Counted from the first letter of the stretch, positions 54,101 to 63,637 are shown. The stretch is 64,000 nt of DNA from Aphelocoma coerulescens (GCF_041296385.1 NC_091022.1:18309967-18373966), one strand, 5' to 3'. Notes: generated by a model not told the origin, from the sequence alone. Made by a program: numbers and translations.

Positions 54101-57100
54101 TTATAAATCATTGTTGAATGGCTCTACATTTCTCATACATTAATGAAGTAACCACATTAATTCTCTTTGGACCTTCTGTCTAGACACATTCTAGAAACCT
54201 CTAGAATGAAGATTGCCATCCATTTATAATAGTAAGGGTAAATGAGACATTGAAAATTTTTCAGTGGAAATTTATGGCAAAACTAGGAACAAGGTTGTCT
54301 GATGATACATCTGCTTAACCAGGATGCTATTTATTTTACCGTCAGTAACTGCACAATTGCTTAAGTAGAAATTGGTTTTTTATGTTTGTTAAAGTTTCAA
54401 ATTAAAGAACTGAGTTTATCTCAATTATTAATTTCAATTTTGAAAGAGTTTACAGGTTTTGTATTGTATTTGTCATCCAATATAAATGTTCTCATGAGCT
54501 GACGAATGAACTATGGGCTATCATTTTTGTTTGACAGGAAAAATACTTATGTCACTCTTCCTAGTGCCTGCAGGTCACTTGCTATTAATATCATATTCTA
54601 GAATGTGTTATTTAAGTAACACTTAGAAATTTTTTATTTTCTATTTTTGATCAAGGCTTCCCTTGCTACATTAGAGAACAGTACAGTTTCTGTTGAATAT
54701 GAGTTGCTACATCTGCAAGAAAAAGCAAAGCTGCAGGAAAACCTCGTACAACAGCGTAAAAATGAGGTGACTTACCATGTTTGAAACCTTCAAGTATGTT
54801 TTCTTAAATTTGTAAGCAGTTTTGAAGAAATGATAAAGGTTTTGTTGATTTTGTTGTCATAGGGATTGTAAAATTTTTGTAATACTGAGTATGAAAGAAG
54901 AAAGTGCTATTACAAACGATATCAAAGAACAGTCTCCATACTGTTAGAAGTACACATAGTCTGTACTGAATTGTGTGAAGCCCACTTGAAGCTCATTGAA
55001 GCCAACAATTTCAACCTTGCTTCAACAAGATTTGCCTCCTAAAAAGCAGGGTAGTGACCCAATAAACTATATATTTAAAAAATTGAGTCTGGTGTCTTCA
55101 GTGGATATACCGACGATACTTTACCTCTACTTGACCATATTTCATTTTGTGTTCCTAAGAGCATATCAGTATCCAAGTAAGTTCAAGAAATTCAAGTTCA
55201 TTCAAGAAATATAAATTAGGGTTAGGGTTAGGGTTATGAGTATAGGGTTATATGAGTTTTTTATTTCACTAGGTAAATCCACATTGAAAATACTAGTGAA
55301 ACAAATAAACCAAACTTAAAATGGGCTTTTTATATTTTTTTTTTTTATTTGGCTCCATTCACACAGAAATTTTTGCTTCAAATATGTATATATTTCTGCT
55401 ATAGTATAGACAAAATTTCACTGACATTCTTCACTTATTTATTTTTTAAATCATTGTCAAGAGAAAAGAAAGACATGATACAGAATCTAAGTAGAGCCAG
55501 TGAGCCCTGTCTGTGGGATGCATCATCACAATTAAATTTGTTGCCAGTGGTAGATGGTAGATGTAGTTTCAGGTAACAGCCAGCCTTAAGCAGTGAGTGG
55601 AGTGAAATTCCTTAGCTCAGAGCTGTAGTGACTCCAGATGGGAAGTGTCAGTGATAGTTGTTATGTGGGGAGAGAGGTGTGACCCTGGCTGGCTGCTTCT
55701 ATAGTACAACTGTAGCTCATTCTCCATTGTTGATAACACACTACTGATATGACAGTGCTCTTTACCTGGTAACCCTTTTATACTTGCTGTGACAAGTAAG
55801 ATAATGAAAATAAATAACTTCAAATAATGACACACTTTGAGATACTATTTAGAAATCATAGGTTTTCCTTTATGCTTCATATTAATGATTCTATATTTTC
55901 TATATTTAAATGAAGGACCTCGCAAATGTCTGTAATAAAAAATGTTGTCCTAGGTACAAAAAAGACAAATTGCAGTAGAAGAATTGAAATCCAGATATGA
56001 AGTGGTCTTAAATGAAAACAAAAAAATAACAGAAAACAAATGCTTAGAAGAAAATAAGGTAAGTTTTGCAGTAATAAAGAATGTTTCCAAACAATTCCAT
56101 AGGATACTGATCTTTTCTACATTTTTGTGATGTTATTAGAAGTCACAAGGTACTGTCTCTTGGTTTTAAATTTCTGAGAGTTTTGCTAACTGCTATCTAA
56201 AGCTAGTGGGTTTTGGAAACTACACAATTGCAAACAAGTGAGGAATGATTCCTAGCGCAATGACCGAGTAGTTGGGCTGCTATTTTAGAATTCCAGAATT
56301 CTTTTATCGCTTTCAAAAATGTGATTTTATTGTTGATGATTTTGAAACTAGCTTTATGACAGAACAGCTGTGAAAGTTGTGTATGGAAGCAAACCTACTG
56401 TAACTGCTGGGGTTTTTTTAACTAACAGTTAAAATTGAGAATCCATACAGAGATGAGTTATAAGTTTTTCAGCAGATGGAGCTGAACACTGGAACACAGC
56501 ACTTTCTTAAGAATCAGAAAAGAACTTGTATCTTTGTCAGTATTTTATAAAATAGGTGATATGCAACTTGTGTAGAATTTTAGCTTTATTACCTACATGA
56601 AAATCCATTAAGTATTACAATTAATTTATGGTTTTACACTTACATTTTTCTCCTGTGATGCTACTATGCAGGTGAGGGACAAAACGGAGGCTGAGTTAAA
56701 GGAGTTACAACATGTTTGTGACTTGCTGAAAGCAGCTGAGGAAAACCAGCAAAGGCTTATGTCCTGGGAAAGGATCCTTGCACAGAAATGCAAAACCCTT
56801 AGGGAGCTGGAGGTTCAGGTGGTTAGAACATGCTGATTTCTAAAGATAAATGAGAAAATTATGTGGAAAAAAGTCTCTGGGACATTTTTTCCTATTGGCG
56901 TGTGTGACAGTGGTGAGGTTTCCTTTGTTACTTACTGCATAAATCAAAAACTTCTTCTGTGGAAATAGCACAATGCAAATAAAACTGTTGCCAGCTGTAT
57001 TTATGTGAATTCATTATGTGACAAGATTTGTTACTTTTAGAGTGAGTATATTCTTGATCTTTTTAAATACTTATGTCCTGAGATGTGTTGCAGAATTCTT

Positions 57101-60100
57101 CCCTGGAAATAAATGCAAGTCTAGATATTGTTTGTATCTAGTAGAATAATTTAATTCTACATTAGTGTTGGTTTTAATGGCTAATTTATAAACCATAAAA
57201 TATTTAATCAGATAAATTATATTCTTGATGATGTATAAAATTTTAATTATTGCAATGTTTTAGTTGATTAATTATTTTTAAAATATGCGTTAATATGATA
57301 ATTTCTATTTTTGGCTGTATTGAACACTAATGCTTGTATTTTCTCTAAAGCCTGAATATGAAAATTCCTTGGGTCTTTTTTCCTGTGACATCAATTTCAG
57401 TGGCAGGGTAGGTTTGGAGTTTTTTTGTTATTGTCTTTTGTCTTTTTTTAATGTGCTTTTGAGTTAGAAGAGCACAAATGATAAAGGTTTTTAAGCTAGT
57501 GGGGTGGGAAAGGGGCTTAATCATCCTCCTGTGTCCGTGAGAAAACTACAGTTGAAGCACAGTGGGTCTCTGTGCTCCTATAGACTATTTATGTTTATAA
57601 AAATCATAGCTCTTGATTTGTGATTCTTCTAGGAATGTTCATAAACTCTTATATCTATCATTGTTTGGCAAAGTACTTTATTGATTTTTATAAATTAATT
57701 TCGAGGTGCAAAATTTATACCTCATATAAAATGATGTATGTAATTTTAATCTAACTACAAGTTTTCCTGAAAAAGTGTGAAAGAACCACTTAAGTATAGT
57801 GAAATAACTGGGAGTAAAATCACTAGTCTGGTGGAACAGTAGTTAAATTTCAGCATTAAGTCTTGGGGATGTCCTTTACCCTTGACTCTATAACTGGAAT
57901 TAAGGAAAATTCATTTTGGAGCAATTGCTGCCTCTGCAGAAAACCTCTCCTGGGTTCAGCTGGACTAATTTCTGCTACTACCAGTCTGCTACCTGAACAT
58001 CCTGTAATTCTTACAAACAAAATTAGGCAGATTAGCTCAAATTGCTGGATGGGACTGCTTGAGGTAGTCCAGTGAATGGTGGTGGTCAGCCCTTTAAATG
58101 ACGGTGCCAGCAGGCTGTTGATGTGGCTGTTTACTGCCAACATGCTGTTGATGGGTGGTAGAAGGAGCAATAATCTCATTGCTATTGAGATTTAAAAGAA
58201 TACATGTAAAAGTTTTGCACTCTGGATGCTGGACAGGAGATGACTGTTTTCTTGCTTCCTTCAGCTTCTGCTGCTGATACATCTCTTTTCATGAACTCGA
58301 TTGTCTTTTTTGATATTCACTTCCTTCTGAAATTCTTTGTCAGTGCTGCACTGTTCTTCTGTGATAACCATGTATGTATGCAGTGTTATTTTTATGCTTC
58401 CTGTGGCTGTAGTGTGAGGGAGCCTTTTTTTGCTGGGAGATAGGTAGACCTGACCAACTCCTAATACACAAAGCTTCATGAGCAGCATATGGAGTTTTTT
58501 AGGACTTTGTTACTTAGCAGGTTTTCAAAAGTGTTCACAGAAAATTTTAATCTCCTACTTTGGCTGTATTTTATTAATTTAAGATAGTCATACAAGGTAC
58601 AGTAATACAAGATAATGTTTACTTGAATATAATATAGCATTTGCCTGAATATAGAATAGCATTTATCTGAAATTACAGATAAATTATTTGATGGATTTTA
58701 ATAGGCAGGCTTACTTTACTCTAGTAAGATCCTGTATACAGGTCTCTTCAACTAGAAACAAATCATCATTTTCACAGGATAGTGTAACTTCCATGGGCTA
58801 TCTTTTATTAGAAGAAGAGATCTGTAACATTCAGAAGAAATATGAAGATCTTCAAAGGTAACTTGAAAAATCTGACTGAAATTAATTTCTACACTTTTCT
58901 GCTATAGTGAATTATAATGTATTAATCCATTTTTTGTAAAGGCAATTAGGAGAGATGGAATTTCAGAATGAAGGACTTGCTTGTCAGCTCAGAAAAGAAG
59001 ATGAGACTCTTCTGTGCAGTAAATTGCAGCTTGAAGATAAAATTGCAGAATATAATGCATTAACCAGACAACTTGAATCTGCTTTGGAAGAAGGGAGAAA
59101 AATGGTATTGGTGATTTAATACATCTCTCAGTCTTGTTTGATACTTTCTATTTGAAAATAGCATTAAAAATGTGCTTGAGAAAAAATTATGGGACAAGAC
59201 TATTTTGCATGTGGAGAGCAATACTAAAAAGTTACTGTGAATTTCTGCCTGTTTTAAATATGGATTGAACAATCAATTCCTTTGTCAAGTTTGGATCCTA
59301 TGGAAATTAATAACAAGTTTCAATTGACCAACCTTTTATTATCTTTTTTTTTTGACAAATCAAAAGGCTTTAACAACCTAATATTAAATCCCACACATAT
59401 GGCAAAAAGTTTCTGCACAAAAGCTTAATCTTACCTTTTATTTTCTTCATTATAGAAGCTCACAAGAAATTTGGTGTTGAAATCTTTCTCTTTTTGGAGG
59501 AAGAGTTTTCATTCTTTCTATATTAAGCTGAATTTTGTAATTTGTAGAAATGCAAACAGTAAATCAAATTCAAGAGGAAATGTCGGAATTTAGATTGTAG
59601 TGAATTACATTAGTTTAATCAGAAAAAATGTATGAAGTTGTAATTTCAGATTAATAATGTAGAAATAACCATCTGATTTTTTCAATACTGAGGATATTTC
59701 TTTGGTTTTGAAAAAACTAAAATTTTGGCTTAACTTGAAAATGAGCTAAAAAGTGTTCCACTCCCACTAGTATTACATTTTTTTCCAAGTGAAACAGCTT
59801 TCAAATTTGGCCAGAATATTTCTCAGGTTTGTTTAATTCTTGTGCATGGGAAATAAGTAAAGTATTAGATGAAAGAATAGGAAATAGAGGTATTAATATT
59901 AAGAGATAAGAAAATAATTTGATTTGGGCTTTAACAGTAAAAATATATGTAATATAGATATCATTTATAAATATAAATCATATATATATATATATATATA
60001 TATACATAATTTCTCTCTCATTATTATAGGTTGCTGAAGAACGGGAAAAAATATCATACAAAGAACAAGCCTTTCAGAGAAAACTGCTACTTCTTGAAGC

Positions 60101-60945
60101 TGAAGTGAGAAAGAGGCAAGAAGAAAAAAAACAACTCCTCTGCTTATTTCACCATGTGAGTAAATAATGGTATTTGTGATTTCAGAAATCACTTACCACG
60201 TCACCATTTACACAAACAAGTTCCTATTACTGAAAACACACTACTAATACAGTTGATACACGCTTTTCAGAATAGTAAATTAATTCAGCTTGACAATATA
60301 CTTTGTACATTGACATTTCCCATCAACCTAACAGATGCCGAGTCTAGCTAAATCACTTGTATAATATTGAGTTTACACTTACTCAGTGCAGTTTTCCCAG
60401 CAAGACAAAAATAAAAAATATGTATGAAGTTGTCATTTCCCTCTCAGATCAGTTGTGTTCAGTAAGCATATCTAGAATTGATTAGATGCAAAACAATTCC
60501 ATAACGTTGTAGTGATATCTTTTTTTTTTCCTGAGTTAATGGCAATAATCTGAATTTAGAACTATTATAAATTATTATAGGCCTTTTTTTTGATTTTAAG
60601 TCTATCCAAACATGTTCAGTTTGGTCCTGACTGAACATAAATAAAGGCTTCAATCTTTTGAGGCCTTTTTTAGCACCTTTGCTTTTGTGGAGCCTCTGAA
60701 AACTTTTTTAGAGGTAAATAAGGCTATAAAAATTTGGTACTAGTTGTCTTAGATTATTATTATGATTGATTTATATTTTATTTCTAAGTTTCTTTGCATT
60801 TATCTTTTTTCATTAGAATGAAAAGCACCATGAAGTACATTTGAAAGAGCTGGAGAATAGCCTACAGAAGTCAGAGAACAAGAACCAGAGCATCCAGAAT
60901 TATGTGCAGTTTTTGAAAGCTGCATATATAACAGTGTTTGGCTGA
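42049..60945 (+). CDS. ODF2L: ODF2L, outer dense fibre protein 2-like, complete coding region
   Basis: ODF2L is a paralogue of ODF2/cenexin. From family knowledge it is a coiled-coil protein of centrioles and centriolar satellites that influences ciliogenesis. Sixteen exons join in phase to 637 residues; I recall the human protein as about 636. Recognisable blocks are [20 protein letters not shown], a segment starting [35 protein letters not shown] and the C-terminal [18 protein letters not shown], which parallels the ODF2 C-terminus. The product is mostly heptad-rich coiled coil, with no membrane segment. The ATG at 42,049 is supported by an in-frame TAA nine bases upstream (42,040-42,042). 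The first coding intron has a GC donor. A coiled-coil block present in human ODF2L between exons 2 and 3 was not found. Confidence 0.93.
42285..42896 (-). mobile_element. Solo LTR-like element in ODF2L intron 1
   Basis: Read on the minus strand, this segment starts near TGTTGGATG. It has a CCAAT-type box and repeated GGGCGG-like boxes, then TATAAAAGGGAGC (TATA at about 42,662-42,655), a GC-moderate transcribed region and AATAAA at 42,360-42,355, and ends near ...TGTCCACCA. That order is typical of a retroviral LTR. No second copy or internal region is present. Target-site duplications could not be found, so the ends are approximate. It is a different family from the LTRs at 61,775 and 63,793. 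Confidence 0.6.
43291..43304. repeat. (AC)7 microsatellite
   Basis: Seven AC units followed by ATATACATGTATA, in ODF2L intron 1. Confidence 0.85.
44208..44357 (+). CDS. ODF2L: ODF2L coding exon 2
   Basis: The acceptor ...gctatttcag and donor CAA|GTAAGA bound 150 bases in phase 0. The product [20 protein letters not shown] contains a VPPGE/PPGK-type segment like that of ODF2, then [12 protein letters not shown]. Confidence 0.82.
45879..45941 (+). CDS. ODF2L: ODF2L coding exon 3
   Basis: The acceptor ...tatgttgcag and donor GCT|GTAAGT bound 63 bases, phase 0, encoding [20 protein letters not shown] plus A. The end parallels the human LTDNESENT region. Confidence 0.88.
46176..46247 (+). CDS. 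ODF2L: ODF2L coding exon 4
   Basis: A pyrimidine-rich acceptor ending cccattaag, then 72 bases ([20 protein letters not shown]...QCEK) and donor AAA|GTGAGT. Clear coiled coil, closely like ODF2 and human ODF2L. Confidence 0.93.
47984..48100 (+). CDS. ODF2L: ODF2L coding exon 5
   Basis: The acceptor ...tctttcttag and donor CAG|GTCAAA (a weak donor) bound 117 bases, phase 0. The product includes [20 protein letters not shown] and KEAENDELK, the counterpart of the HLQ..L..KEAEN motif in ODF2. Confidence 0.92.
50883..51068 (+). CDS. ODF2L: ODF2L coding exon 6
   Basis: The acceptor ...tatgctgcag and donor CAT|GTGAGT bound 186 bases, 62 codons: [20 protein letters not shown] through NVTSKIREH. 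One of the best-conserved exons. Confidence 0.94.
52380..52489 (+). CDS. ODF2L: ODF2L coding exon 7
   Basis: The acceptor ...cattctctag and donor GAA|GTAAGT bound 110 bases encoding [20 protein letters not shown] and on to VQIEDLQ. It ends with two bases of a split asparagine codon. Confidence 0.94.
53905..54094 (+). CDS. ODF2L: ODF2L coding exon 8
   Basis: The acceptor ...tttcatag and donor AAG|GTGAGA bound 190 bases. The first base completes the split codon; the product runs [20 protein letters not shown] through [13 protein letters not shown]. Confidence 0.92.
54656..54766 (+). CDS. ODF2L: ODF2L coding exon 9
   Basis: The acceptor ...tgatcaag and donor GAG|GTGACT bound 111 bases, phase 0, encoding [20 protein letters not shown] and on to NLVQQRKNE. 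Coiled coil. Confidence 0.9.
55216..55236 (+). repeat. Short interstitial telomeric repeat
   Basis: Three perfect TTAGGG units plus TTA, followed four bases later by a degenerate TATAGGGTTA. It lies inside an ODF2L intron and is far too short to be a chromosome end. Confidence 0.9.
55954..56058 (+). CDS. ODF2L: ODF2L coding exon 10
   Basis: The acceptor ...ttgtcctag and donor AAG|GTAAGT bound 105 bases, phase 0: [20 protein letters not shown] and on to CLEENK. Coiled coil. Confidence 0.9.
56672..56818 (+). CDS. ODF2L: ODF2L coding exon 11
   Basis: The acceptor ...tactatgcag and donor CAG|GTGGTT bound 147 bases, phase 0: [20 protein letters not shown] and on to KTLRELEVQ. Coiled coil. Confidence 0.9.
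57351..57407 (+). CDS. ODF2L: ODF2L coding exon 12 (short)
   Basis: The acceptor ...ttctctaaag and donor AGG|GTAGGT bound 57 bases, phase 0: [19 protein letters not shown]. It keeps phase with both neighbours, but I could not align it to a remembered homologue, so it could be optional. Confidence 0.68.
58778..58857 (+). CDS. ODF2L: ODF2L coding exon 13
   Basis: The acceptor ...ttttcacag and donor AAG|GTAACT bound 80 bases: [20 protein letters not shown] and on to YEDLQ, ending with two bases of an arginine codon. Confidence 0.88.
58942..59104 (+). CDS. ODF2L: ODF2L coding exon 14
   Basis: The acceptor ...ttttgtaaag and donor ATG|GTATTG bound 163 bases. After the split codon it reads [20 protein letters not shown] and ends [15 protein letters not shown], closely like ODF2 (LARQLESAIEDARR). 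Confidence 0.93.
59981..60004. repeat. (TA)12 microsatellite next to an exon
   Basis: Twelve TA units end 25 bases before the exon 15 acceptor of ODF2L. Length variation here could affect that polypyrimidine tract. Confidence 0.85.
60030..60155 (+). CDS. ODF2L: ODF2L coding exon 15
   Basis: The acceptor ...ttattatag and donor CAT|GTGAGT bound 126 bases, phase 0: [20 protein letters not shown] and on to LLCLFHH. Confidence 0.92.
60817..60945 (+). CDS. ODF2L: ODF2L last coding exon and stop
   Basis: The acceptor ...ttttcattag is followed by 42 codons and TGA at 60,943-60,945. The product includes [20 protein letters not shown] and ends [11 protein letters not shown], matching the C-terminal motif of ODF2 ([16 protein letters not shown]). 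It ends near where shorter ODF2 family members end. Confidence 0.96.
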   Translation, partial: NEKHHEVHLKELENSLQKSENKNQSIQNYVQFLKAAYITVFG

Positions 60946-61730
60946 ACTCTTTAATCTATTTTATAGCGAAGAAACTTATCAAGATTGGCCTCCCAGTCTT
61001 GTTGGAGATGAAGCTGTTGAGGCTTTACACTATTTTGCCATTTTTGATGTTCTATTTTGAGTTCTATAATGTTAATTCTTCCCTAGGAAAACATCTGTTG
61101 TGGGCAGGAGAGAGCAGGTCAGTCATTACTATATATCCTACTGGCTGGTCACATGTGGGAAATTGGGCTGATACTATTGCTTTAAACAATTATGTTATCC
61201 ATGGCACAGCAGTGCAAAGCCGAGTGCATGACAGCAGTGGCAGGTGTGTACATGTGGGGTATGCACACAAAATTGGTCTGTGAATGTCCTGGGCTCTAAA
61301 ATCTTACATGAGTCCTTTTAGTCCATGGTAAATGAGATGATCACAGATTATCCTTCAATTCAATGATATCCAACCTATTAAGACAGGCAAAAATTTAGAT
61401 CATTAGGTTCCTTCCCTTTTTCCCCTGCTGTTTAGTGCTAGTATAGTACACACTGCTGCAATACATGGGGGAGTCATCACCACAAGGCTGTCCCATCCAG
61501 CCATTTTCCTCTACATCTCATTATGCTCAGGAATATACCGTAGTAATATTTTATAAATAAGTAGGAAAATATTTTAGATACAGGTATCGTTTAAGCTCTG
61601 AATGTGCTGATATATTCTGGTGACACGGTTCCAGTAAGATATTTAAGTATTTGAGTTCAAGAGCTGCTGTTCAGTAAGATTGACTTATGTCTCAGGTAAA
61701 ACACATATAAATATTCAGCTGATGCAGGAC
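60946..61730 (+). other. ODF2L: ODF2L 3' UTR and flank
   Basis: No AATAAA or ATTAAA is visible between the stop codon and the retroviral element. The best poly(A)-signal candidate is the variant TATAAA at 61,552-61,557. No gene or repeat was recognised apart from this. Confidence 0.5.
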
Positions 61731-61750
61731 TGTTACAGTTACTGTAACAG
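61730..61750. repeat. Perfect inverted repeat beside the LTR end
   Basis: CTGTTACAG, a three-base spacer TTA, then CTGTAACAG. The same TGTTACAG octamer recurs at 61,763 and 61,775, the last being the LTR edge. Confidence 0.85.
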
Positions 61751-61774
61751 TCTGTACAGTACTGTTACAGTTAC

Positions 61775-62308
61775 TGTTACAGGATACTGCAACACGTGTA
61801 TCAGACAACGAGGCCTGTGGAAAAGAATATATGGACTGATTCTTGGTAGATATTTGCAGAGATGTTTATTTTCCCAGCCACATGGCCGGGGCTCTGCCGA
61901 GGCACCGCTCAATCACGGGACCCGAGGGTCCCTGCCCGCGCAGGGGAACACAAAACAACCAATGGGGAACGAGGCTGACCAGGGGCAGGGAAACCTCGTG
62001 TCTCCCCCCCAGAGCCCCTCTCCCAGGACCACATGGCAGGGGGGAGGGACCCCTAGATTTCACCCGTTTATTTTTAACAAAAAGAGATTTAAAACTTAAC
62101 ATTGAAAACAACTGGATAAACATGAGATAACAAGGACAGTTTCAAAACAAAACAAGCCACCCTCCTGAGTCTTTAAATGTCCAAACAGATTCTCTGGAAC
62201 ATCTTAAGGCTGACAGAAGGGAGACAGGACTCTCTGAGCATGCTTTGTGGGGAAACTGAGGCAGAAGAGGGTTTCTTCAATTTGTACCTGTTGGAACTCT
62301 AAACAACA
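61775..62308 (-). repeat. 3' LTR of the endogenous retrovirus
   Basis: On the minus strand it begins TGTTGTTTAG and ends ...CAGTATCCTGTAACA, the expected TG...CA ends, about 534 bases. AATAAA lies at 61,870-61,865, placing R/U5 toward the left end. The left 200 bases are repeated at 63,793-64,000. The edge next to the polypurine tract is placed to within about 10 bases. Confidence 0.8.
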
Positions 62309-62312
62309 ATAG

Positions 62313-62870
62313 TTAATTTCTCCCCTCCCCCTCTTCATCCCCCACTCGGCATTGGAGAGGGATTTTTGGTGAAACAATTGGCAAAGGCATGGTTTTGTGA
62401 GGGAAACCATGGGTGAAAAAATGGATTGGGAATACACTGGGGATAATAGCATATAGGATAAAGGGGAAAGGTAGTATTAGGAAAGGGAGACTGTAGGGGG
62501 GCTTATAATGGAGATATTGTCTAACATGACTACGATTTTTAGCATATATACTGCCTTTCACAAAAACACCATCAGGCCCAGTGACCTCTACTGCTTGCAG
62601 GCCTTTCCTTCCTTGAATAATCCTGAACTCTACCACTTCTCCATCTCCTAAGCTTGGGATGCATTTTTCAGGGTTATTCTTTTTAATAGCAGTTCTATGA
62701 ACGAATATGTCTTCCTGGTTGCCACATCTCATTATAAAACCATAATTTTGTTCAACACTATACCATTTTACTATTCCTAAAACCTTAGCTACGATGATTT
62801 TTTCCTTTTTCCAAGTGGCTGCTGTTTTCTGTCTCACTGTGGTTTTGCTTTCACTTTCCCTCGTTCCCAT
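62313..62870 (-). CDS. Y-box-type cold-shock-domain protein encoded inside a retroviral element
   Basis: An intact 185-codon frame. Residues about 24-107 form a cold-shock domain of the vertebrate Y-box (YBX) type: VLGIVKWYSVEQNYGFI (RNP1 region), EDIFVHRTAIKKNNP (RNP2 region), SLGDGEVVEF, VTGPDGVFVKGS and a YAKNR tail. Known Y-box domains bind single-stranded RNA/DNA and CCAAT-type Y-boxes. The vertebrate Y-box domain is nearly invariant, whereas this copy differs at many positions (KWF to KWY, NGYGFI to QNYGFI, VFVHQ to IFVHR). It has no introns, whereas the domain is split by introns in YBX genes. After residue 120 the basic YBX tail is absent; a hydrophobic segment (LPFLILPFPFILYAII) and an acidic Gly-rich end follow. 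The ATG at 62,870 is the first in-frame Met after an upstream TGA. Domain certain; function unknown. Confidence 0.85.
   Translation of the reverse strand: MGTRESESKTTVRQKTAATWKKEKIIVAKVLGIVKWYSVEQNYGFIMRCGNQEDIFVHRTAIKKNNPEKCIPSLGDGEVVEFRIIQGRKGLQAVEVTGPDGVFVKGSIYAKNRSHVRQYLHYKPPYSLPFLILPFPFILYAIIPSVFPIHFFTHGFPHKTMPLPIVSPKIPLQCRVGDEEGEGRN
62317..62336 (-). other. Polypurine tract
   Basis: The minus strand reads GAAGAGGGGGAGGGGAGAAA, just upstream of the 3' LTR, the position of the retroviral plus-strand primer. It also encodes the last residues (EEGEGR) of the cold-shock frame, whose TAA lies between the tract and the LTR. Confidence 0.75.
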
Positions 62871-63400
62871 GTTGGAGCTGCCAGGGCTGCTGGGGCCATC
62901 AGGGCTGCTCGTGCCTGCGCGCTCTTCCCGGGGTCACATTCGGGGCTGTGTGGGCCTGGCCGGGCTGCGCTGCTCAGTTCCCTGCGCGCCGTCTCCTCTG
63001 CTCTCAACTGCCCTGCCGCTGCCTGGCGCCACACCCCCGTCTTGGCCGGGCCCCTGAGCAGCGGCCCCCTGCGCCCTGCTCCAGTGCACATCTCGGCTGG
63101 GTACGGCTCTGCTCCACAGCCATCGCCACTGGCCACCGCCCGTGCACTGCTCCTCTTGGTCAGGCATTCACGGGGCTCGCTCCACCACGCGCTGCGCCGG
63201 GCCAGGCGGGCACCGCCAGGTCATGCTGCTCCCACCGTGCCTCACTCTGCTGACGACAGAGCAGCTCGCGTCACTCTGCCCGCGTGAGGGAACTGCCTCG
63301 CTGCTGCTTGCAGAGCGCTCGGGACACGTGGCTGCGTGCACACGGACTCTGAGGCACGCTTCCCTTCGCAAGGACTCAGCTGACATTGCTCAACAGTCTT
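62870..63400 (-). other. GC-rich internal region of the element
   Basis: About 530 GC-rich bases, unlike the AT-rich gag fragment on one side and the LTR side on the other. The cold-shock frame stays open upstream of its first Met to a single TGA at 62,934-62,936, and beyond that stop the same frame is open again to a Met at 63,167. The encoded Gly/Pro/Arg/Gln-rich composition resembles the low-complexity N-terminal region of Y-box proteins. I infer that the stretch came with the captured mRNA. Confidence 0.5.
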
Positions 63401-63637
63401 GGTAATTAAATAATATTTACGAAAATATTCTTGGATCGGCATGTATTTTGACTCAGAAATTAACTGTGTCCAAACGGTCTTCCAAAAGTCTTTGGTAAGA
63501 ATCAAGTCCCAAGAAACGTGGAAAAAGTTCTTAAACAGCCATGAAAGGAAATGTTTCAGTTCCTTTTGAGCTTGAATTAAGCTAAAATTTACAAATCGTT
63601 GTTCAAGAATCTTTTCAATTTTAAGATAAATGTCCAT
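63242..63637 (-). pseudogene. gag: Retroviral gag fragment (matrix-like)
   Basis: A 131-codon frame whose first 80 or so residues (start MDIYLKIEKILEQRF, then LKHFLSWLFKNF, DFWKTVWTQL, IQEYFRKYYLI) have the helical, Trp/Phe-rich pattern of betaretrovirus-like matrix domains. The remaining residues run into the GC-rich insert and no longer look like Gag. Capsid and nucleocapsid are missing, so this is a truncated gag. It is in a different frame from the cold-shock ORF. Confidence 0.6.

Noticed and set aside
57840..58490. Overlapping short frames (60-107 codons) on both strands in an ODF2L intron
   Set aside because: No splice-phase fit to ODF2L, no recognisable domain, and similar open length on both strands.
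61680..62130. Open frames of 95-139 codons over the left LTR on the plus strand
   Set aside because: They run antisense through the LTR and reflect LTR sequence, not a gene.
62834..63136. 100-codon frame overlapping the start of the cold-shock ORF in another frame
   Set aside because: GC-driven and not in the cold-shock frame; the in-frame upstream extension fits a Y-box N-terminus better.
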